From: Streptomyces sp. R33
GTDB lineage: Bacteria; Actinomycetota; Actinomycetes; Streptomycetales; Streptomycetaceae
Reading direction: 5' to 3'
Assembly (NCBI RefSeq): GCF_041200175.1
Contig: NZ_CP165727.1
Coordinates: forward strand, 1,922,001-1,986,000
Length of the DNA stretch: 64,000 nt
This document shows positions 42,618 to 50,365 of the stretch, one piece after another. The first letter of the stretch is position 1. Each line of letters opens with the position of its first letter. Both the position numbers and the translations under genes were made by a program. Under the pieces are notes generated by a model that saw only the letters and a program-made list of their open reading frames with translations, searched no databases and was not told where the DNA came from.

Positions 42618-43086
42618 CCCCAGACGGCCGCCGGACGCCGAGAGATGAGGAGCGCGTAGCGATCTGGGGCGCCTGCGGGCCCACTCCTACCGGCGTGGTC
42701 ATCTGGCCGCTGTCTGGTGCAGGTTGACCCTGCCCGGGTCCGGAAAGGGTGTCTATGGGCCCTTCAGGGACTGTGGCCTCCCCCTGGCCCCATCCCGCTC
42801 CACCTCGGTGGTCCGGGGGAATGGGGTGCGGATGGACAGGGGCTCCTGCTCGGCATCTCTGAGGGGCCCTCATCCGTATCCGAACCCCCCGGCCATCCTT
42901 CGGGGGCGTCCCGGCAGTCTGTTGGCATTCCGGGGCGGGTCGGTCGGTCAAGGGTGGCCGAAGGCCATCGCGAAGCGACGCGACGACGAAGGAGGAGCGC
43001 CCTTGAGGGACCGGCACGACACGGAAGGACAGTGGACTGACGGGACGCCCCCGTACCCACACCGACCCCGAGTCGGCAGACCCCGC
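42618..43086 (-). repeat. Right arm of the 470-bp inverted repeat around doxX
   Basis: Reverse complement of the left arm (41310-41779); spacer between arms is 838 bp. The conserved inner end is the CCGTCTGGG side and the outer end the GGCGGGGTCTGCCG side. It holds no credible gene; it ends 71 bp before the GNAT gene at 43158 and may contain that gene's promoter. Confidence 0.9.
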
Positions 43087-43157
43087 CCCACGCCCCCATC
43101 CCGATCGACTCCCTCCGACCCCGAGCGCACGAACCCCGACAACCCCTGGAGCCACCC

Positions 43158-43688
43158 ATGCACCATGCACCCCACGCACCCCGCCCCGCCGCCCCCGCCG
43201 ACGTACCCGAGCTGGTCCGGCTTCGGGCCGTGGCTCTTGCCGCCCTCGGGGTTGACCCCGGGCCGTTCGATGCCGCCTGGCGGGATGTTGCCCGCGGGTG
43301 GTTCCTCGAGCGGATCAGCGAACGCCCAGACGTGCACTGCCTGGTCGTCGGCGGAGCACCCGGCGAGCCCCTGCTGGCCACCGGCATGGCCTGGATCACG
43401 TACCACCTGCCCAGTCCCCGGTGGACCGACGGGCGGCGCGGCTACCTCGACGGGATCGTCACCGACGAAGGCGCCCGCGGTCAGGGCCACGGCCGGCGGA
43501 TAGTCGACGGGCTCACCGCCTGGCTGAACGGCAACGGGATCCACTACATCCAGCTGCACGCAAGCTCCGACGGCGAACCCGTGTACAAGGCAGCGGGCTT
43601 CGTCACCGGCCAGTACCCGGGAATGGACCTGTTCACCACTCCCCAGGACACTGCGCAGGACAACCCGCGGAACCCCCAACACCCCTGA
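43158..43688 (+). CDS. GNAT family N-acetyltransferase
   Basis: A 176-residue acetyltransferase with the acetyl-CoA loop GARGQGHGRRIV (about 103-114) after the beta4 strand GYLDGIVTDE. The C-terminal motif GEPVYKAAGFVTGQYPGMDLF is typical of GNATs annotated from phosphinothricin-type or protein acetyltransferases. The N-terminus is His/Pro-rich (HHAPHAPRPAAPAD). ATG 43158 has GGAG 7 nt upstream. It stands just outside the right inverted-repeat arm and converges on the BNR-repeat gene. Substrate unknown. Confidence 0.88.
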   Translation: MHHAPHAPRPAAPADVPELVRLRAVALAALGVDPGPFDAAWRDVARGWFLERISERPDVHCLVVGGAPGEPLLATGMAWITYHLPSPRWTDGRRGYLDGIVTDEGARGQGHGRRIVDGLTAWLNGNGIHYIQLHASSDGEPVYKAAGFVTGQYPGMDLFTTPQDTAQDNPRNPQHP

Positions 43689-43708
43689 TCAACCGTCAGA
43701 ACCCTTTT

Positions 43709-43770
43709 CAGCCGGACTTCCAGCCGGACTTCCAGCCGGACTCCTTGCCGGACTCGAAGCCGGGCTCCCC
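43709..43770 (+). repeat. 12-bp tandem repeats downstream of the GNAT gene
   Basis: About five units based on CAGCCGGACTTC (the later ones degenerate: TTGCCGGACTCG, AAGCCGGGCTCC) fill the gap between the GNAT stop and the terminator hairpin at 43781. Confidence 0.7.
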
Positions 43771-43780
43771 GCCCGACTCG

Positions 43781-43805
43781 GAGGTCGGGCTCAAAGCCCG
43801 ACCTC
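43781..43805. terminator. Terminator hairpin overlapping the 3' end of the BNR-repeat gene
   Basis: Perfect 11-bp stem GAGGTCGGGCT (43781-43791) / AGCCCGACCTC (43795-43805), 3-nt loop. The right arm encodes the last codons of the convergent secreted gene (stop TGA at 43793-43791), so that mRNA would terminate at its own stop codon. Confidence 0.75.
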
Positions 43806-44921
43806 CAGCCTCCCCACCCTCCCCTTCTCCCCCGCCGCCCAGCAGCCCCCGTCACCCGTGCAGTCGACGGTGTCGAACGAGCCGGCCGCGAGCGGCCGCC
43901 AGCTCCTGCCGCCGTCCGTCGTGACGTCCGTGCCGGTCGGGCCCACCGCCAGGGCCGCGTCGTGCAGGTGCGGGAGCCAGGCCGCGCCCGAGCGGTATGC
44001 GGGCGGCGGGGTGGGGGCCGGGCGCCAGGTGCGGCCCGCGTCCGCCGAGACGGCCGCGGCCTGCGGGGAGGCTTCGCCGGTGCGGTAGTCGCCGCCGACA
44101 GCGAAGCCCTTCGTACGGTCGCGGAAGGCCAGCGCGAAGACCCCCTTGGCCGGGTCGCCCGCCGGGATGCCCGATTCGGCGACCCGCCAGGTGCGGCCGC
44201 GGTCCGCCGAGTGCAGGATCCGGGCGGCCGCGCCGCCGCCCGTGGCCAGCCAGACGTCGCGCGACCCCGCGCTCACCAGGCACTGGCCGCTCGCGGCGAA
44301 GCCCGCCTCGCCCGGCAGGGCCTCCGGCATGCCCGTACTCGGCAGCACCGACCAGTTCCGGCCGCCGTCGTCCGTCGACAGGATCCGGAACCTGCCGTCC
44401 ACCGGGTCGCTCACGGCCAGCCCGTGCCGGGAGTCGAAGAAGGTGAGGCAGTCGTAGAAGGCGCGCGGGTCGGGACTGCGGAAGGTCTCGGTCCAGGTGG
44501 CGCCGCCGTCCTCGGTGCGCAGCACCCGTGACGCCTCGCCCTCCCCGATGGACAGGGCCACCGCACGCCGTGCGTCGAAGGCCTCGATGTCGCGCAGCTC
44601 CAGGCCTTCCGCGACCGCGCCCGGCGGTGAGACGTCGCGCCAGCTGCGGCCGCCGTCCACGGTGCGCAGCACCGTGCCCTTGGAGCCGGCCACCCAGGCC
44701 GTGGAGCGGCTGACCGCCGCCAGGCCGCGGAAGCGGGAGTCCTTGCCGGTCTCCTTCAGCGCCCAGCCCACGCCCCGTAACCCTTGCCCGTCGTGCCCCT
44801 GCACGCCGTACCCCTCCACGCCGTACCCCTGCACTTCCTGCACGTCCTGCGCGTACGCGGGGCCGGCCAGCAGCCCCACCGTCAGAGCCGCCGTGGCCAT
44901 GCCAACTCCCAGAAGTCTCAT
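43791..44921 (-). CDS. Secreted BNR/Ycf48-like beta-propeller protein
   Basis: A 376-residue exported protein. The signal peptide (MRLLGVGMATAALTVGLLAG to PAYA, about 24 residues) is followed by a short Val-Gln/Glu-Gly-Tyr-Gly repeat and then six to seven propeller blades marked by Asp-box-like motifs (RTVDGGRSWRDV, RTEDGGATWTET, STDDGGRNWSVL, SADRGRTWRVA, SADAGRTWRPA, TTDGGRSWRPL). This matches the sialidase-like/photosystem II assembly Ycf48-type WD40/BNR family; no sialidase catalytic residues could be assigned. ATG 44921 has no Shine-Dalgarno, and TAGCTT 8 nt upstream suggests a leaderless mRNA. The CDGSH gene is divergent, 74 bp away. Confidence 0.85.
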   Translation of the reverse strand: MRLLGVGMATAALTVGLLAGPAYAQDVQEVQGYGVEGYGVQGHDGQGLRGVGWALKETGKDSRFRGLAAVSRSTAWVAGSKGTVLRTVDGGRSWRDVSPPGAVAEGLELRDIEAFDARRAVALSIGEGEASRVLRTEDGGATWTETFRSPDPRAFYDCLTFFDSRHGLAVSDPVDGRFRILSTDDGGRNWSVLPSTGMPEALPGEAGFAASGQCLVSAGSRDVWLATGGGAAARILHSADRGRTWRVAESGIPAGDPAKGVFALAFRDRTKGFAVGGDYRTGEASPQAAAVSADAGRTWRPAPTPPPAYRSGAAWLPHLHDAALAVGPTGTDVTTDGGRSWRPLAAGSFDTVDCTGDGGCWAAGEKGRVGRLEVGL

Positions 44922-44995
44922 GGCGCCGGAAGCTAATGCACCCCGGATCCGGCGTCCAGGGTGCGTCCGGGCCGCCGCGTTCCTAGGCTGGGGCC

Positions 44996-45412
44996 ATGCC
45001 ATCCAAGGAACCCAAGGCCTACGACGGCAAGCGCATCACCGTCACGTACGACACCGGCCGGTGTCTGCACGCCGCCGAGTGCGTGGGCGGACTGCCCGAG
45101 GTGTTCGACTCGGGGAAGCGTCCGTGGGTGCAGCCCGACGGGGCCGAGCCGGAGCGGGTGGCCGAGGTGATCCGCCGCTGCCCCTCGGGCGCGCTGCAGT
45201 ACCGGTTCGCGGACGACGGGCCGGCCGAGGAGCCGGACCGGCCGACCACCGTCGTACGGTCGCCCGCCGGCCAGCTCGTGATGCGCGGCGATCTGCGCGT
45301 GACGACGCCCGACGGGAGCGTCCGCAGGGAGACCAGGGCCATGCTTTGCGCCTGTGGAGTGAGCGGGAACCAGCCGTTCTGCGACCACTCCGGAGCGTGC
45401 GGCAGCGACTGA
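44996..45412 (+). CDS. Fused monocluster 4Fe-4S / CDGSH iron-sulfur protein
   Basis: A 138-residue protein with two cluster-binding modules. The N-terminal Fer4_19-type domain (CLHAAECVGGLPEVF, Cys23 and Cys29; RRCPSGAL, Cys62) probably binds a 3Fe-4S or 4Fe-4S cluster. The C-terminal CDGSH domain binds a 2Fe-2S cluster by Cys118, Cys120, Cys129 and His131 (CACGVSGNQPFCDH). It is likely an electron carrier or redox sensor; the partner is unknown. ATG 44996 has TAGGCT 6 nt upstream and only a weak GGGG site, so it may be leaderless. It is divergent from the BNR gene. Confidence 0.9.
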   Translation: MPSKEPKAYDGKRITVTYDTGRCLHAAECVGGLPEVFDSGKRPWVQPDGAEPERVAEVIRRCPSGALQYRFADDGPAEEPDRPTTVVRSPAGQLVMRGDLRVTTPDGSVRRETRAMLCACGVSGNQPFCDHSGACGSD

Positions 45413-45600
45413 GTCCCCTTGGCGCGCACCCGCTCCCACCGACCCACGCCGTCACTCTGTGCAATCAAACGGACGCGTTCCAGCCAATCGGTGACACAGC
45501 TCACGTCAGTTCGCGTGCACGGATTTGCCGATTCCGGCGTCTATCCGGTTGCCGGGTTCCACCCACGCCCGGCAGCAGATCCGCCGCAAGGGAGCGAGCC

Positions 45601-46017
45601 TTGATCACTGTTATCGAGCAGGCCGTGCAGGCCCGTCTGGTCGCCACCGCCCCGAAGGTCGAGACCGTACCCGTCACGCTCTGCTACGACCGTGCGGATC
45701 CCTTCGCCGTGCGCATGGCCTTCCCCGCCCCCGCCACCCTCGAGGGCATCGAGGTCTCGTGGACCTTCGCCCGCGAGCTCCTCGAATCGGGGCTGGACCG
45801 CCCGACGGGGTGCGGCGACGTGCGGGTGCGGCCGTACGACATCGACCGGACCACGATCGAGTTCCACGCGCCCGAGGGCGTGGCGATCGTGCTGATGCTG
45901 ACGGCCGAACTGCACCGGTTCCTGGAACGGGCCGCGACGGTCGTCCCGCCGGGTCTGGAGCACCTGTACCTCGACATGGACCACAGCCTGGCCGAGCTGA
46001 TGCGCGACCCGCACTGA
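45601..46017 (+). CDS. SsgA-like sporulation/cell-division regulator (SsgD-like)
   Basis: A 138-residue SsgA-like protein (SALP), a family found in sporulating actinomycetes that positions septa and controls wall remodelling. The core is clear: VTLCYDRADPFAVRMAF, VSWTFARELLESGLDRPTGCGDVRVRP and the C-terminal FLERAATVVPPGLEHLYLDMDHSLAELM. By recalled gene order (S. coelicolor ssgD is SCO6722) it may be SsgD, linked to lateral-wall integrity, but I cannot separate it from other SALPs by sequence alone. TTG 45601 is chosen: GGGAG 6 nt upstream and family alignment starts here. A hairpin terminator follows. Confidence 0.88.
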   Translation: MITVIEQAVQARLVATAPKVETVPVTLCYDRADPFAVRMAFPAPATLEGIEVSWTFARELLESGLDRPTGCGDVRVRPYDIDRTTIEFHAPEGVAIVLMLTAELHRFLERAATVVPPGLEHLYLDMDHSLAELMRDPH

Positions 46018-46072
46018 GGGCCGGCCGGCCCACGCCTCCTCCCCGCCCGCTCCCCCGCGCTTAATTCGTTTG

Positions 46073-46092
46073 CGGGCGGCTCAGGCCGCCCG
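46073..46092 (+). terminator. Terminator after the SsgA-like gene
   Basis: Perfect 8-bp stem CGGGCGGC (46073-46080) / GCCGCCCG (46085-46092), loop TCAG, about 55 bp after the stop. Confidence 0.65.
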
Positions 46093-46225
46093 TAGCTTCG
46101 TAGACGCCCCATCGCCGTCGAAACGGAGCAGGACATTGGACTTCTGAGGTCCGAGACACCGACCCACCCGGCCGTCGGCTGTCTCCCCGCGTTGCACGCA
46201 CCACTCACGCAACCTGGAGGCCTCC

Positions 46226-47866
46226 GTGTCCCATACCCCTGCTTTCATCACGTGTTCCGCCCTGTCCTTCGACTGGCCCGACGGCACCCCCGTCTTCGAG
46301 GGCTTCGACCTGGCCGTCGGCCCTGGCCGTACCGGCCTCATCGGGCTCAACGGCTGCGGGAAGTCCACCCTGCTGAAGCTCGTCGCGGGTGAACTGACCC
46401 CGTCCGACGGCCAGTTGTCCGTGGCCGGCACCATCGGCCACCTCCCCCAGAGCGTCACCCTCGACACCGCCCTGCGCGTCGACGAGGCGCTCGGCATCCG
46501 CGCCGTCCGCACCGCCCTGCACGCCATCGAGGCGGGCGAGGCCACCGAGGCGAACTTCACCACGGTGGGCGACGACTGGGACGTCGAGGAGCGGGCCCTG
46601 GCCCTGCTCGACCAGCTCGGCCTCGCCCGGATCGGCCTGGACCGTACGGTCGGCGAACTCTCCGGCGGTGAATGCGTGTTGCTGCGCCTCGCGGCCCTGC
46701 TTCTCGCCCGGCCCGACGTCCTGCTGCTGGACGAGCCGACGAACAACCTCGACCTGCGCGCCCGGCGCCGCCTGTACGCGGCGGTCGAGTCCTGGTCCGG
46801 GGTGCTGCTCCTGGTCAGCCACGACCGGGAGCTGCTGGAGCGGGTCGACCAGATCGCCGACCTGCACGACGGCGAAGTCCGCTGGTACGGAGGGAACTTC
46901 ACGGCGTACGAGGAGCAGCTCGCCGCCGAGCAGGACGCGGCCGAGCGGATGGTCCGGGTCGCGGAGGCCGACGTACAGCGGCAGAAGCGGGAACTGTCCG
47001 ACGCGCACATGAAGTTGGCGCGGCGCAAGCGGTACGGCCAGAAGATGTACGACTCGAAGCGCGAGCCGAAGATCGTCATGGGCGCCCGCAAGCGCGCTGC
47101 CCAGGAGTCGGCCGGCAAGCACCGCATCATGCACACCGAGAAGCTGGCTCAGGCGAAGGAGCGGCTGGACCAGGCGGTGGAGGCAGTCCGGGACGACGAC
47201 GAGATCCGGATCAAGCTGCCCGCCACACAGGTCCCGCCGGGACGCCGGGTCCTGACCCTGAGCGATGTGCACCTGGTGCACGGGGCCAGGGCTGCCGGTG
47301 AGTGGGAGCTGCGCGGTCCGGAGCGGATCGCGCTGGTGGGCCGCAACGGTTCGGGCAAGACGACCCTGCTGCGCACGATCGCGGGCCTGCTCGCGCCTGC
47401 GTCCGGCGAGGCGCTGACCCATGTGCCGACGCGGTTCCTGCCGCAGCGGCTGGACGTGCTCGACGAGAGCCGTTCGGTGGTGGAGAACGTGGCGCGGTTC
47501 GCGCCGCAGGCCTCGAACAACCTGATCCGGGCGCGGCTCGCGCACTTCCTGTTCCGGGGCGCCCGGGCGGACCGGCCGGCGGGCACCCTGTCGGGCGGCG
47601 AGCGCTTCCGGGCGGCGCTGGCGGCGCTGCTGCTGGCGGAGCCGGCTCCGCAGCTGCTGATGCTGGACGAGCCGACGAACAACCTGGACCTGGCGAGCGT
47701 GCGGCAGCTGGCGGGCGCGCTGGAGTCGTACGAGGGCGCACTGCTGGTCGCGAGCCACGACGTGCCGTTCCTGGAGTCGATCGGGATCACGCGGTGGCTG
47801 CTGCTGGACGGCGAGATGCGGCCGACCACGGCCGAGGAGGTGCGGGAGACGCTCTGGCACGAGTGA
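46226..47866 (+). CDS. ABC-F family ATPase (second copy type)
   Basis: A 546-residue twin-cassette ABC-F protein without membrane domains. Cassette 1: Walker A GLNGCGKST, signature LSGGE, Walker B VLLLDEPTNNLD. Interdomain linker rich in charges (LARRKRYGQKMYDSKREPKIVMGARKRAAQESAGKHR). Cassette 2: Walker A GRNGSGKTT, signature LSGGE, Walker B LLMLDEPTNNLD. It differs from the 6691 protein in its linker and signatures, so the two are not recent duplicates. Likely to act on ribosomes; resistance or a housekeeping role cannot be told apart. GTG 46226 has GGAGG 5 nt upstream. The ribosome site is within the perfect palindrome GGAGGCCTCC (46216-46225). Confidence 0.92.
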   Translation: MSHTPAFITCSALSFDWPDGTPVFEGFDLAVGPGRTGLIGLNGCGKSTLLKLVAGELTPSDGQLSVAGTIGHLPQSVTLDTALRVDEALGIRAVRTALHAIEAGEATEANFTTVGDDWDVEERALALLDQLGLARIGLDRTVGELSGGECVLLRLAALLLARPDVLLLDEPTNNLDLRARRRLYAAVESWSGVLLLVSHDRELLERVDQIADLHDGEVRWYGGNFTAYEEQLAAEQDAAERMVRVAEADVQRQKRELSDAHMKLARRKRYGQKMYDSKREPKIVMGARKRAAQESAGKHRIMHTEKLAQAKERLDQAVEAVRDDDEIRIKLPATQVPPGRRVLTLSDVHLVHGARAAGEWELRGPERIALVGRNGSGKTTLLRTIAGLLAPASGEALTHVPTRFLPQRLDVLDESRSVVENVARFAPQASNNLIRARLAHFLFRGARADRPAGTLSGGERFRAALAALLLAEPAPQLLMLDEPTNNLDLASVRQLAGALESYEGALLVASHDVPFLESIGITRWLLLDGEMRPTTAEEVRETLWHE

Positions 47867-47873
47867 CGGGCGC

Positions 47874-47911
47874 GGTGGTCCCCGCCGTCAAGGAAGGTGC
47901 CGGGGACCACC
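47874..47911 (+). terminator. Terminator after the second ABC-F gene
   Basis: Perfect 10-bp stem GGTGGTCCCC (47874-47883) / GGGGACCACC (47902-47911) with an 18-nt loop, 7 bp after the stop. Confidence 0.75.
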
Positions 47912-48030
47912 TGTCGGCGTGACTTTCGCTCCCCGGCGCCCTTCCAGCACGCCTACAAACTGCATAGATAACCGGATGTAACCGGGCATATGAACGCCTG
48001 GGGCTTGGCGGCTCCTCACGCTCCGCTTAA

Positions 48031-48060
48031 CCTACGGATTCGTAGGCTACGGAACCGTAG
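48031..48060. promoter_or_regulatory. Double palindromic operator upstream of the desaturase gene
   Basis: Two abutting dyads, CCTACGGATTCGTAGG (48031-48046) and CTACGGAACCGTAG (48047-48060), share the core CTACGGnnCGTAG-like pattern; centres are 15 bp apart. They lie 28 bp upstream of the desaturase start, in the expected promoter zone. The arrangement suits a dimer-pair TetR-type repressor; no regulator gene is adjacent. Confidence 0.7.
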
Positions 48061-48088
48061 GTAATTCGCTTTGTCCCCAGGAGCACCC

Positions 48089-49060
48089 GTGACGATCACC
48101 TCTCCCCACCTCGGCAGCTCGGAGGCGTGGACAGACGCCAAGCTGCTGTACGCGCTGGAAGAGGTGGTCGAGAAGGAACTCAACCGCCATCTGAAGGTCA
48201 CCAAGGACTGGATGCCCCACGAGTACGTCCCGTGGAGCGACGGCCGGAACTTCCCGGGCTTCTTCGAGGACGGCGAGGCCTGGGACCCGGAGCAGTCCAA
48301 GGTCACCGACATCGGCAAGATCGCGCTGGTCGTGAACCTGCTGACCGAGGACAACCTCCCCAGCTACCACCACGAGATCGCCACGCTCTTCGGGCGCAAC
48401 GGCGCCTGGGGCACCTGGGTGCACCGCTGGACGGCCGAGGAGGGCCGCCACGGCATCGTGATGCGTGACTACCTGCTGGCCTCGCGCGCCGTGGACCCGG
48501 ACAAGCTCGAAGCGTTCCGCATGCAGCACATGTCGGAGGGCTTCGAGTCCGACAACCGGCACTCGATGCTGCACTCGGTGGCGTACGTGGCCTTCCAGGA
48601 GCTCGCGACCCGCATCTCGCACCGCAACACCGGCCACCAGTCCGGTGACCCGGTCTGCGACCGGATGCTGGCCCGCATCGCGCAGGACGAGAACCTGCAC
48701 ATGATCTTCTACCGGAACCTGCTGGGCGCCGCCTTCGAGATCGCCCCGGACCTGACGATGCAGGCCGTGCGCGACGTCGTGGTCAACTTCCGGATGCCCG
48801 GACACGGCATGCCCGGCTTCGAGCGCATGGCCGCCCAGATGGCGATCGGCGGGGTCTACAACCTGCGGATCCACCACGACGACGTGCTGAGCCCCGTGAT
48901 CCGCTTCCTGAAGATCATGGACATCGACGGTCTCGGCCCCGAGGGCCAGAAGGCCCAGGAGGAGCTCGGGCTGTTCATGAACGGCCTGGACTCCGAGGCC
49001 CGCAAGTTCGACGAGCGCCTTGCCGCCCGCGCGGCCCGCATCGCGGCCCGCAAGGCCTGA
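48089..49060 (+). CDS. Acyl-[acyl-carrier-protein] desaturase
   Basis: A soluble di-iron desaturase that introduces a cis double bond into acyl-ACP or acyl-CoA, of 323 residues. The iron ligands follow the plant/actinobacterial DesA pattern: Glu87 (LLTEDNLPSYH), Glu118 and His121 (AEEGRHG), Glu171 (FQELATRISH), Glu201 and His204 (AQDENLH). GTG 48089 is chosen because AGGAG is 5 nt upstream and conserved sequence begins there. It appears monocistronic, with a strong terminator downstream, and its expression is probably set by the double operator at 48031-48060, fitting control by membrane-lipid status. Confidence 0.94.
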   Translation: MTITSPHLGSSEAWTDAKLLYALEEVVEKELNRHLKVTKDWMPHEYVPWSDGRNFPGFFEDGEAWDPEQSKVTDIGKIALVVNLLTEDNLPSYHHEIATLFGRNGAWGTWVHRWTAEEGRHGIVMRDYLLASRAVDPDKLEAFRMQHMSEGFESDNRHSMLHSVAYVAFQELATRISHRNTGHQSGDPVCDRMLARIAQDENLHMIFYRNLLGAAFEIAPDLTMQAVRDVVVNFRMPGHGMPGFERMAAQMAIGGVYNLRIHHDDVLSPVIRFLKIMDIDGLGPEGQKAQEELGLFMNGLDSEARKFDERLAARAARIAARKA

Positions 49061-49086
49061 CGGCCCAGGGCCCTCAGCCCGTCACC

Positions 49087-49121
49087 GAAACCCTGGCAGA
49101 GCCGTACTCTGCCAGGGTTTC
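49087..49121. terminator. Strong bidirectional terminator between desaturase and whiB-like genes
   Basis: Perfect 15-bp stem GAAACCCTGGCAGAG (49087-49101) / CTCTGCCAGGGTTTC (49107-49121), 5-nt loop, with A/T-rich stem ends. It is followed by a second copy of TTTCGTGCTGCCCGG (direct repeat 49118-49147). Confidence 0.88.
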
Positions 49122-49178
49122 GTGCTGCCCGGGTTTCGTGCTGCCCGGCCGTCGGGCCTGTGCAGCCCTCGCGCACGG

Positions 49179-49433
49179 TCAGCTGCGCGGGCGCAGGGCG
49201 AGGCGCTCCGACTCCGAGAGGCCGCCCCAGACGCCGAAGCGCTCGTCGTTGGCCAGGGCGTACTCCAGGCATGCCACACGGCCCTCGCACGCCCCGCACA
49301 GCCGCTTCGCGTCCCTCAGGGACGAGCCGGGCTCCGGGAAGAAGAAGCCCGGGCCCGTCTGGGCGCAGAGGGCGAGGTCGTACCAGGCGGGCGCGGTGGT
49401 GGCGGTGGTGGCGGTAGCGGTGTTCATCGACAT
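49179..49433 (-). CDS. WhiB family iron-sulfur transcriptional regulator
   Basis: An 84-residue Wbl protein, a 4Fe-4S regulator that binds the primary sigma factor and affects development, redox or drug response. Cluster ligands are Cys23, Cys46, Cys49 and Cys55 (ALCAQ, LCGACEGRVACLEYA), and the G[V/I]WGG turn is FGVWGG at 66-71. The C-terminal tail is short (LALRPRS) with no AT-hook, so it is not WhiB7-like. The N-terminus is Thr/Ala-rich (MSMNTATATTATTA) from a simple DNA repeat. ATG 49433 has GAGGA 8 nt upstream; ATG 49427 is possible. By recalled order it might be the orthologue of wblJ (SCO6715), unverified. Confidence 0.9.
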   Translation of the reverse strand: MSMNTATATTATTAPAWYDLALCAQTGPGFFFPEPGSSLRDAKRLCGACEGRVACLEYALANDERFGVWGGLSESERLALRPRS

Positions 49434-49514
49434 GCCGGAGATCCTCACGGCCGCCGATGGACGTCCGATCAACGCCTGATCAACACCGGCTCGCTCCGGG
49501 ACCTCCGCAGGGCC

Positions 49515-50309
49515 TCAGGCCCCTGTCGCAGGAGCGCTGGCAATGACCGCGAACCGCGCACCGTAGGGGTCCGCCAGCTTCGCGAAGCGGCCGACACCCT
49601 CCATGAACACCGGCGACAGCCGGACCTTGCCGCCCGACTCCTCGGCCCTGGCCGCCGTCACATCGCAGTCGACCACCTCGAAGTACGGGGTCCAGTAGGG
49701 GCGTTCGGCGTCCTCCACCGGGTCCGAGCCGATCGGGACCAGGCCGCCGAAGGCCGCCTCGTCGGGCGTGCCGGCCGCCTTGACCACCGTGTACGAGCCG
49801 CCTTCGAAGGGCATCTCGCTGATCTCCCAGCCGAAGACCGAGCCGTAGAAGGCCGCGGCCGCCTGCACGTCGGCCGTGTACAGCTCGGTCCAGCACAGGG
49901 TGCCGACGTCGGTCACCGCGCCGAGGCCCTCGATCCTGCCCGGCTGCCAGATCGAGAACGTGACCCCCGCAGGGTCGGCGAAGATCGCCATCCGGCCGAG
50001 GCCCATGACGTCCCTGGGTTCGACCGCGACCGTGCCGCCCGCCTCGACCACGGCGGCCGCAGTGGCGTCGGCGTCGGAGCTCTGGAAGTACAGCGTCCAG
50101 GCCGACCGGACCTCCTCCGGCGCGACGGCCATGGCGCCCGCCACCGTCTTGCCGCCGAGGTGGAACATCGCGTATCCGCCGGCTTCCTCGCCGCCCGGCC
50201 GGAAGTCCCAGCCGAACAGCCCGGTGTAGAACCCGGCGGCGCCGTCGAGGTGGGGCGTGCCGAGGTCGACCCAGTTCGGGGAGCCGTCTTTGTAGTCCGT
50301 CGTGAGCAT
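49515..50309 (-). CDS. Two-domain VOC (glyoxalase/bleomycin-resistance fold) protein
   Basis: A 264-residue protein made of two vicinal-oxygen-chelate domains (about 8-125 and 135-258): PNWVDLGTPHLDGAAGFYTGLFGWDF and TLCWTELYTADVQAAAAFYGSVFGWEI mark the start of each, and FADPAGVTFSIWQP and LADPYGARFAVIAS their ends. This is the Streptomyces VOC group (CFP32-like, lactoylglutathione lyase-like) with unknown substrate. ATG 50309 has AAGGAG 8 nt upstream. It lies between the whiB-like and NHEJ polymerase genes on the same strand. Confidence 0.9.
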   Translation of the reverse strand: MLTTDYKDGSPNWVDLGTPHLDGAAGFYTGLFGWDFRPGGEEAGGYAMFHLGGKTVAGAMAVAPEEVRSAWTLYFQSSDADATAAAVVEAGGTVAVEPRDVMGLGRMAIFADPAGVTFSIWQPGRIEGLGAVTDVGTLCWTELYTADVQAAAAFYGSVFGWEISEMPFEGGSYTVVKAAGTPDEAAFGGLVPIGSDPVEDAERPYWTPYFEVVDCDVTAARAEESGGKVRLSPVFMEGVGRFAKLADPYGARFAVIASAPATGA

Positions 50310-50365
50310 GACCCGTACTCCTTCCGTCCTCACTACGAGCATGGCACCCGCCTCTGACAGCGGGC

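Noticed and set aside
41310..43086. Composite transposon carrying doxX
   Set aside because: The arms contain no transposase, no short terminal repeats and no flanking target duplication, so I only call an inverted repeat of unknown nature.
41671..43179. A 502-codon minus-strand frame spanning the inverted repeat and doxX
   Set aside because: It results from high GC and the repeat arms; it has no ribosome site, differs between arms and runs antisense-in-frame across real genes.
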